Shown: positions 56,147-64,000 of the stretch, piece by piece
Numbering within the stretch: position 1 is the first letter of the stretch
Layout: each line of letters begins with the position of its first letter
Origin: Macrotrachela quadricornifera
Lineage: Eukaryota; Rotifera; Eurotatoria; Philodinida; Philodinidae
Direction of reading: 5' to 3'
Length of the DNA stretch: 64,000 nt
NCBI GenBank assembly: GCA_022393335.1
Contig: JAJEKB010021111.1
Location: 1,199,946 to 1,263,945 of the forward strand
Notes under the pieces: generated by a model
Database searches by the model: none
Told to the model about the DNA's origin: nothing
Seen by the model: the letters and a program-made list of their open reading frames with translations, nothing else
Made by a program: the position numbers and the translations under genes

Positions 56147-59100
56147 ATGCAAATAATATCGTCGAAGAATAATACACCTTATTCAAAAAATAATAATAAT
56201 AAATTAAAATACATTCATTTATATATAATATATACATTTGATAATCTATTTGCTCATGGTTTAGTTTTTATTATTCCATTATTAACAATTATAAGTATAT
56301 TTATTGTATTAATATTTAGTATAATTTATTATTATACTAAAGAAACACATAATTATGAAGATGCATTATGGGAAACATTTACACGTGTACTTGATCCATG
56401 TGCAGCAGCACATGATCAAGGTTTAAAACATCGAATTATATCTGGAGTTGTTATACTTTGTGGTCTTGTTATTGTTGCAATATTAATTGGTTCAATTGTA
56501 ACTTTTATGGAGGAAAAATTAAATAAAGTAAAAAAAGGACATACAACAGTTATTGAAAAGAATCATACAAGTAAAATTTATTAACTATTCAAACAGGAAA
56601 ATTTATCTCTTTTTCTTTGTTTTTTTCTGTTTAGTAATTTTAGGATGGTCACCAAAAATATTTGATATTATTAATGAATTAATTATTGCAAATGAAAATC
56701 AACGTAATCCTTCAATTGTTATTTTGACATTGAAACATCGTAATGAAGTTAAATATATGATTGAAAGTAAAATAAATAATTCAAAAAATACAAGAATTAT
56801 TTATAGATATGGTGATCCACTGTCTGTACGTAAAAATTATTTTGTCAAACATGATCTAAAAGAGAGTGTTGAAGTGTTTAGGTGTAGAAGTTTGGACCCA
56901 ATCTCTCTCTCCACAGATTGTGATCGACATCTTAACTAATTAATTAATTGAGCGTCACAGACACTGAATTTAATATCGCATAGATATAATTCGCTCCACT
57001 TATTCGCTCATTTTGTAAACTAAACTCTCACCCCCTCCCCCGTCCCAGAATAAAAGGTCATGTCCTTATACAGTTTCTCGACACATCATTACTTTTCCCA
57101 TGGCCTTCTAATTAGGGTTACCTTCTAATACGTCTCAAATTTAGAATATCCTATATTTCAATAAGTTTCATTTTTATTTATTTTTTTCATACTACAGACA
57201 AATTTTTTTCCCATATATCGGGTAGAGTCTTTTGCTTTGTATGCTTGTCAAGATTTTGATTGTGTTGTTCTGTGGCTTTACGAGCTTCTTCTTCAATACG
57301 TTGATCATCGGCTATATTTATGGATCTTTGTTGGTCGAATAATCGACATTGATCGGATCAAAACAATAGCCTGGTATGCTTGGAGGTCGTACTAGACTGT
57401 TATCATTCCACACCTATCCCAGTTCAAGAAATGATGCCATTGGATCAATACTGTTCAGCGTGCGAGACCAGGCTGATAATACAAGTCGAGTGCATATTAT
57501 TCGCGATTGTGCTGCAGTTACTCTGATTTTCGATCGACCACCGTTTTTTTCAATCCATTCTTCAGTACATTCGTAATGATAATATTTGAATGTACATTGT
57601 ACAAGCTTTCGGTACTACCGCAACCACAACTCATTGTTTGCGTATGAGACGAATTGTCTCTTCTTTTAAATGAGTAGATGATGAATCCTTAATAAACAAC
57701 TTTGGTTGTCCATCATTCACTTTTGAGTACCGCTAGCTAATATACTTGTCCATTGTTCTGAAAGTATGAAATATATCTGCATATTTTTGATAAGGAAGAG
57801 AAGTATCTTGTGTGAACAACTTACGATCGGTTATTGAATGCTTTTCGTGTGAAGAACACTTTGACAATAAATGCATATTACATCTTTTCGTTGTCGCTCA
57901 CCTGATCTTTTCCTTTGAATTAGACGACTAGACCCACACGAGTGTTATCTTTAGCAAATAGTGTTAGTATGACAATACAAAATCATTTGTCTGATATGTG
58001 ACTTTCAATTTCATTTACTGTGATCACATCATTGATTGATAATTTTGTTTGGTCACCGAGTAAATTAACGAGGGAAGGTTCCTAAGTATGAGTCTCCATT
58101 TTGAATCGGGTATTTATCATTTTGTAGAGCTCAGTGAGTATAGTAAACACGTATAAAGAATTTCTCCCAATGGTGAACTTTTCAGGGACAATGAGTATAC
58201 GTGGTTACTATACTCACTGAACTCTACAAAATGATAAATACCCGATTCAAAACGGAGACTCACACTTAGGAACCTTCCGTCATAAGAGGACTTCCGTCCA
58301 TGTTTACCACGTCACGAGGTAAGAAGGCCCCCTGTAACACCACGTTTTGGATCTCATGTACTAGTACGTCTGATATATGTATGAAATGAATTGACAAGTA
58401 GATGAGCTTCATTCAGTGGCACCCTCTGTTGTCTTTTTGGTTTTTGCAAGGAGAGATGATGGAGGCGCATGAATCGATCATACCACTTCGTCGATAGTGG
58501 ATGCTCATGCTTGAGTTCGATACAAAGTTGTTTGCCACGTCGTTGTAACTGTTTGAATGTTACTTTTTTTCGTTCAACAACATTGGATGTTGTCATTGTA
58601 GATACATTTGACTGAATGGTAGGAGCAGTACGACGTTCCCGAAACCATTCGAGAAGCAATTTATTCAGTTCCGGATATTGTAGCTTGCGTGATGGACTCT
58701 CCTCCACCAAGTTAGATACAGTTAATGATGAAGAAAGCACGGACAATTGATCAACTGATACAATATCTGCATTCATATCATCTGGATCTTTATTGAGTTG
58801 AGTATCATTTGCGTCTTCGTTTGTGATGTAATATGTGGTGATCCTATTCGAATCTCAGAAATTGCAGACTCATTAGAAGGCCGTGACCTTCTAATAGGGC
58901 GTTTGAACTTTTGTTTGAGGATGGTCGTCTGTTTTGGTGGGGGGGGGGGGGGGCGAGGATTTATAAATGAATTTTTTTGCATAATGTTTATCTGACTGTT
59001 TGCTGAGTCTCTTTCGTAATAGTGAATGTTGAACAGAACTTTTTGTTCAATTTTCTATTTTATTGCCTATATTTAAATATCACAACTAACGCTTGTCGCC

Positions 59101-60987
59101 TTCAGGATTCGCTTGACCTTCGAGTGAGTATGTTCTGATCTTTTTTCTTTCATGATAAACCTCCACCGTGTCATCCACTAAACATTGCCCACAATCAATC
59201 ACCGATCTCTGGTTAATCTGAGACCATGAAACGTTATTTTACCTTTGATCCCGCCTCGATGGATGTTTTTTTGACTTTTGACTCTGTGACAAGCTAGCAC
59301 ACGCATTATTTTGTATAACCTTCGTTCGTTCGAGGGAATAAATAAATGATTTCATTATATTTTATTATTTTTAGATCAATGATTTAAATAAAGTGAGTCT
59401 TAATCAAGCACGATCAATAATTATACTGGCACCAGAAACAAACAATCCTGATGTTAGAATAATAAAAACAATATTAGCAATTAGAAATCATTCACGACGA
59501 AATGGCATTAATTTTCATATTGTAGCCGAAATAAAAGAGCCAACTAATTTAGAAACAGCGATGATTGCAGGTTTTTATTCGTTTTTATACATGTGTTATC
59601 TTGTTTTTATATAAGTGATTCAGTCGAATACAAAAGTTATTATGTCCAATATTACGTGAATAATAAAACAAATAATTTAATTCTATTCACAAAAATGTTT
59701 CATGGTAAAAAATAAAAATATTTGTTTTTTGTTTTAGGCGGAGATGAAGCAGTTTTTGTCTATACTGATGAAATAATTGCACGTATTATAGCTCAATCAT
59801 GTCGACAAAGTGGTTTAACTGTAATATTAGAAAGTTTATTATCATTTAAAAAAGATGAGATTTATTTTAAACATGAACGTGCACTTGTTGGTAGAACATT
59901 TTATGATGCTCTATTTTCATATAATAAATGTTCAGTAATTGGATTAATGTTATCCGATGGAACAGTTAAAATATTTCCTCGGTTAAATACAAAAATAAAT
60001 ATTGATGATCAAATTATTGTTATCGCTGAAGATAATGATAAAATTAAATTATCATCTGATTATTTATTACGTATTGATAATACATATTTAAGATCAACAT
60101 CATCATTAGTAATTAATCATAATACAATTGTATTAACAACATCTATGACTAAAGGTACAATAAAAAGAATTGAACGAAATCTTATACTCGGATGGAATAA
60201 TAAAGCTCCATTAATTGCTAAAGAATTAGATACTTATGTTACACAGGGTAGTGAACTACATATATTAACAAATTCTGATAAAATAACAGAATTTATAAAT
60301 AAACAATTAGTTAATGAATTAACAGAACAACAAATATTTATACATTCTGGAAGTTTAATAAATAAATTTGATTTAGAAAAATTAAATCTATTTTCTTATG
60401 ATTATATTATATTATTAGCCAATGAAGAAAGTGAACAACAAAATTTAACGGAAGAAGCTGATGCTGAATGTTTAATTTGTTTATTATATTTAGAAAATAT
60501 TATCAAAAAATCAAATATTAAAAAAACATTTAGTATAATAACAGAAATGTCTGATATACGTAATCGCCCATTAGCAAATATAATATTTATCGATGATTTT
60601 GTTGTTAGTCCAAATTTAATATCAAAATATATTTCACAATTATCGGAAAATAAAAATATAAAAAAAGTTTATGATATTTTATTAACAGCTGATGGTCCTG
60701 AGATTTATTTATGTTTAGCATCGATGTTCGTTCCACTAGGAGTACCGATTAGTTATTATCAAATTTTACAAGAGACATTAAAATATCAATGTTTGGCAAT
60801 TGGTTATAGATTAATGAAATATTTACATGATGAAACAAGATCTTTTGGAATTGTTTTAAATCCAGATAAACAAGAACAAATTATGTTTTCACAAAATGAT
60901 AAAATTATTATTTTAGCTGAAAACTTTGGTTTACGACGGGTTGCTCGTTTTACACTTGACTGCAGGACACTTGCTCACAAGACATAA
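56147..60987 (+). CDS. CASTOR/POLLUX-type ion channel, four exons
   Basis: Assembled exons: 56147-56570, 56635-56825, 59375-59570 and 59738-60987. Junctions are phase 1 (CATACAA|GTAAAA), phase 0 (CTGTCT|GTACGT) and phase 1 (ATTGCAG|GTTTTT), joining to 2061 nt and 686 aa. Exon 1 holds TM1 (about 37-63), a pore-loop region (72-92, ALWETFTRVLDPCAAAHD) and TM2 (96-120). Then follow the linker RKGxxxVIExNH-like KKGHTTVIEKNH and the first RCK-type domain starting ILGWSPKIFDIINEL. Conserved points further on are GDPLSINDLNKV across junction 2, IAGGDEAVFVYTDEI across junction 3, ERALVGRTF (about 317-325) and a second RCK domain. Plant CASTOR/POLLUX/DMI1 are nuclear-envelope cation channels in symbiosis signalling; bacterial relatives exist. 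There is no TVGYG potassium filter. The last 20 residues (LRRVARFTLDC...) do not look conserved and the true end may differ. An acceptor-like TTCAG ends 12 bases before the ATG. Confidence 0.88.
57190..58982 (-). pseudogene. pogo-like transposase remnant in channel intron 2
   Basis: On the minus strand the N-terminal part (58776-58354) has a CENP-B-type DNA-binding region: YPELNKLLLEWFRERRT, VTFKQLQRRGKQLC and STKWYDRFMRLHHLS. A frameshift near 58775 separates it from upstream sequence reaching about 58982. Downstream, VVNMDGSPL-type sequence (near 58290-58310) breaks at the MITE and continues beyond it as GDQTKLSINDV (near 58050). Fragments with stops and shifts then run to ADDQRIEEEARKATEQHNQN (near 57290). 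The order DNA-binding domain then DDE core fits pogo/Tigger-type transposases. Inactive. Confidence 0.75.
58068..58281. mobile_element. Palindromic MITE inside the pogo-like pseudogene
   Basis: The two halves are inverted copies over about 90 bp each: GGAAGGTTCCTAAGT, TTTTGAATCGGGTATTTATC and TAGAGCTCAGTGAGTATAGT-type words on the left recur as complements on the right. It sits exactly between two transposase coding segments, so it inserted after the transposon. The copy at 5611-5735 is a left-half relative. Confidence 0.85.
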
Positions 60988-61402
60988 ACTCGCAAGAGAC
61001 ACTTGTCTGCAGGGAACAGTTGCACGCTGAGCATCCGCCCACATAACCTGTGCTCACCGTTCGATATAAGTCATCCGCATGCGTCGTTCTTATGTATTTC
61101 AATAAATTTTTCCCTTTCGTTCTACTACTTATTCATATATATGAGAATTTTTCATTTCTTATAACTTACCAGTCAGCTGCCAAACTATCTTATGTACTAT
61201 TTCTGTTTTCAATGCATTAATTTATTCAAAACTTTTATTGCACTTAAATGTATTTTGTAAAGGTCATCACAGATGAGATCGGCACCGGATAGCAGTCAGC
61301 CTGTGGCAGATTGATCATAATCAGGTGACTATTTGGTCACCAATCCATCTTGTTTACTTTCCTACTTTACTCATATTAAATTATTCAAAGTTTCTTTTGG
61401 TT
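60988..61402. other. 3' flank of the channel gene
   Basis: Just after the stop, words of the type GACACTTGTCTGCAGG and GACACTTGCTC recur, starting inside the last codons of the channel gene. This suggests a small repeat at the gene's 3' end. An AATAAA at 61100 is a candidate polyadenylation signal. Confidence 0.4.
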
Positions 61403-61406
61403 TTAA

Positions 61407-61983
61407 CACATTCACCACGATGGGGTCGACCGGTGGATCTCACTTTGCATTTCATATTTTAATCTCTAAATACATTTTATTAAAAAAGCAACATATACCA
61501 TAAGATTCAGCGTGAAAAGCTCTATAATCCCCATAGTAAAGTTTATTCTAATGGTGTAATTTTTCTTTTCAAAAAAAGTAAAACTGTGTGTAACTAGTTC
61601 TCAAAGTTGCGAAACGGTCATTTTTTCTGCACGAATGTGAAATTTCATTTTTCTTGTAACATCTTTTTATCACCTAATATTATTTCGTAAGAAAAAACAA
61701 AATATAGCACAAGATGCAGTGTGAAACGCTCTACAATCTACATTGCAAAGTTTATTGTTTGTTTTCGAAAAAAGTAAAATTCTGTGCAACCAATTTTCGC
61801 AACCTCAAAAGTTGGTCACACACAATTTTGGTTTATTTCGAAAACAAAAAGTACACAATTGAAATAAGTTTTATGATGTCGATTGTAGAGCTTTTCATGT
61901 TGCATCTTGTGGTGTGTTTTGTTTTCTAATAAAACGTATTTAAAGATGTTAGTTTCTATGGAATTTGAATCGTGATGAATGTG
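61407..61983. mobile_element. TTAA-flanked MITE, second copy of the family
   Basis: Ends CACATTCACCACGATGG and ATCGTGATGAATGTG are inverted and flanked by TTAA (61403-61406 and 61984-61987). The inside matches the MITE at 30883-31473 (CAGCGTGAAAAGCTCTATAA, TGCATCTTGTGGTGTG-type words), with more divergence between its ends than in that copy. Confidence 0.88.
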
Positions 61984-61987
61984 TTAA

Positions 61988-63057
61988 TCAATCAATTTAT
62001 CTTTATGCGATTTCCTATATATAGATAATGATTAGCGTCAGTTATCGACAGTGAGCTGAATGAAATAACATGAAAGGTTATTTGATGTAGCTTGGAAAAA
62101 TAGAATATGAATCGAATCGGTAACTCCCTTTATGTGATCGATTGTTTTACGGATTGAACTGTATAATTTTTTTCTATAGCTTCTGTTAGACAAGATGTCG
62201 ATTTACCATAAATACAGTCGCTTTTTTACTGTCATTCTCAGTCGAATTCGTTTGATTTATTGATTGCTACAGTTGCAGGTATTCTTACATCTCAAAACAA
62301 TTACTGTCGTTGTACACTACTTGGATTCTTCCTCCTACTATAAAAATTATAAGTATATTCTCTAATTATTCATATTCTTTTTACTTAATTTTATATTTTA
62401 GAAAGTAAATATTTTTATTCTTATAATCGCTAATAGAATAAAATATTCAAATAAATGTAAGGCACTGAGCTATTGAGGATAACGAGCCTTTTATGGCACT
62501 ATTTTATTAAAATAATTTTGTTTAAGAAAAAACAATGATTAGACTGAATAAATTTAAAAAAAACAGTTAGACTTACATAGCCGAGAGACATTGTATGGGA
62601 TTGAACAATATAAATATATTAATTGTATTCTCAAAAAAGATATTGTTAAAACAGTTCTCTCACTTGAGATACGAAGGAGCGTTGTCTTCCAGCATACAGT
62701 AGCATTCGGTTCAAGTAAACTGTCGAGATTAGTTCAAGATCTTTAAAGGCTAGGAACATTAAAGAGAAACTTTTTTAAAAGTAAACAAGTTTTTATATAT
62801 TAATGTAGATGCGGCAGTTTTGAGTACTTCATTTAAATAAAATAGTTTTTGTGATCAACATCATGTTTAAATTAATTTGTTTTTTTTTTTGTTACTGATG
62901 TGAGAAAATAATTCTTAATATTTCAAAAAATATATATAAACTCGTGCTAGAAATATCTTACATCTATTTTAATATTACTTTAATACATACATGTATGCAT
63001 ATATAAATGAGGATGCATCAAACTACTTTTTGTATAGATTGATTTTTTTTTATTAGA
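61988..63057. other. Intergenic, no gene seen
   Basis: AT-rich. An acceptor-like T-tract ending in ATTAG at 63056 directly precedes the coding stretch at 63058. Confidence 0.4.
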
Positions 63058-63429
63058 ATGGAATGTCGACTTGTATTAAATTATTGTTGCAAATCTGACA
63101 TTTCGAATAACACTTTATACGGTCAACTTCAGCAACAGCTGAAGTATTATAAATTTCGTCGAGTGCCGATGAAGACAGGTAAATCAATATTCTGTTTGTT
63201 CTTTAGGAAAGAAGAGGAAACATGCAATGCACTTCGCATTGTAAAATCGATCAAAGGTATATCTCTTATTCGCTACCGTCATCGAAACGCTATTGCTGCA
63301 CCAATTCGTCATGCTGATCACATTCCTCCATCTGAAATGCAATATCGTCCAGTGCCTCCTCGAAATATTGTTGATGCAATTCGATACAATTTTACAGAAT
63401 ATATCGATCGTTTCGCGAACAAAATATGA
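63058..63429 (+). CDS. Unrecognised coding stretch, 123 aa
   Basis: The frame has protein-like codon use to a TGA at 63427-63429, and its C-terminal half is well structured: ALRIVKSIKGISLIRYRHRN, then PPSEMQYRPVPPRNIVDAIR and NFTEYIDRFANKI. It starts with ATG two bases behind an acceptor-like ATTAG, so it may be either a whole small gene or the last exon of a larger one. The middle (GKSIFCLFFRKEE) is T-rich and could be a spurious or retained 28-bp intron-like segment, which would be too short for splicing. No family recognised. Confidence 0.45.
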   Translation: MECRLVLNYCCKSDISNNTLYGQLQQQLKYYKFRRVPMKTGKSIFCLFFRKEEETCNALRIVKSIKGISLIRYRHRNAIAAPIRHADHIPPSEMQYRPVPPRNIVDAIRYNFTEYIDRFANKI

Positions 63430-64000
63430 AATCATTCTTGTAAAAATCTTATATACATACTTATACAGCTATGGTCAAAAAAATTTGATCAAAACTTTTT
63501 TTCTTTTAAAATAAAAGGGTATTTCCATGGGATCTCTCCCATGATGTACAAAAGTTTTCTCAGATTTCCATGAAACTTTCAAGATTGATAGAGCTTTTAA
63601 TTCTGATCATTTTGACAAAAAAAAATTTTCGAATCCATTTCATATTCATAGAAAAAACTTCAAAATACTGCTAGTATAATAATGCGGAACACCGAAATTT
63701 TAAGGCGTTTTCTAAGGGTTTTTGTCAATTTTTTCCTTGAAAACAAGGTCAAAACTTGAATGTAATATAATCATTCGATTTCTCTTGATCAGACGCATCG
63801 AACTAGAGTGAAAATAATAAGGGTTTTATAAAAAGTCACTTGTACCATTAATTACAACAACACCAAATTGGATCTATAACATCTCAAAAAAGCGGAATTG
63901 TCAGCATGGTGCCTTGGTATGATGGATAGAGCTTCACTTTCCCTACAAGGCTACATATTTAGAAACTGCAGCACTTTGAAAACGGTTGAGATTTTGGATC
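63430..64000. other. No gene seen; right edge of window
   Basis: At 63905-63935 GCCTTGGTATGATGGATAGAGC resembles a tRNA A-box region, but no proper T-arm follows before the window ends. Otherwise ordinary AT-rich DNA. Confidence 0.35.

Noticed and set aside
58798..58995. Plus-strand frame with a poly-Gly run
   Set aside because: Produced by the G tract at 58939-58953; the minus-strand transposase remnant explains the region.
63900..64000. A-box-like TGGTATGATGGATAGAGC near the right edge
   Set aside because: No TTC-type T-loop follows before the window ends and the stems do not pair; could be a truncated tRNA but unsupported.
1..64000. Bdelloid spliced-leader RNA gene, telomeric TGTGGG arrays, CRISPR arrays
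   Set aside because: Looked for by eye; no matching sequence or regular spacer-repeat structure was found.

Overview
The window looks like nuclear DNA of a bdelloid rotifer or a similar AT-rich invertebrate. The reasons are low GC, very short GT-AG introns (51-92 bp), an F-box/leucine-rich-repeat gene built from one-repeat exons, and a dense, layered load of DNA transposons and foldback elements (mariner, pogo-like, hAT-like, TTAA-flanked). A Rotaria-like bdelloid is my inference. No rRNA, CRISPR array, phage or retroelement genes were seen.

Layout. 1-590 is a 51-52 bp satellite cut by the window edge. 3353-4876 is an intact single-exon cytochrome P450. 5.6-14.2 kb has no convincing protein gene, only foldback elements, two decayed tRNA-like sequences and a degenerate tandem repeat. 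14.8-15.4 kb holds an unrecognised Cys/Trp-rich coding stretch. 15.46-17.57 kb is a DNA transposon with about 290-bp terminal inverted repeats and a dead transposase. 18539-23594 (minus) is a 19-exon gene: an F-box exon followed by 18 exons that each encode exactly one 28-residue LRR, with a foldback element in the first intron. 28358-29158 (minus) is an intronless PhzF-family gene of bacterial type. 30.66-32.57 kb is a mariner split by a TTAA-flanked MITE. 32.98-34.84 kb is a three-level nest of elements. 36226-36997 (minus) is the 3' part of a second LRR gene. 38 kb holds a SWIM-domain pseudogene. 47560-49429 is a non-autonomous hAT-type element with perfect 8-bp target duplications. 51.0-55.3 kb is a four-level nest around a DD41D mariner. 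56147-60987 (plus) is a four-exon CASTOR/POLLUX-type ion channel gene whose second intron carries a broken pogo-like transposase, itself split by a MITE. 63058-63429 is a short coding stretch of unknown function.

The host genes that can be named (P450, F-box/LRR protein, PhzF-like protein, CASTOR/POLLUX-like channel) do not form a pathway. The F-box/LRR protein is probably a substrate receptor of an SCF ubiquitin ligase. The P450 is probably microsomal. The PhzF-like protein lacks the family's catalytic Glu. The channel is of a type best known from plants and bacteria. The most unusual structures are the 141-bp exon+intron module of the LRR gene, the channel gene in an apparently animal genome, and the nested transposons, whose order of insertion can be read from the sequence.
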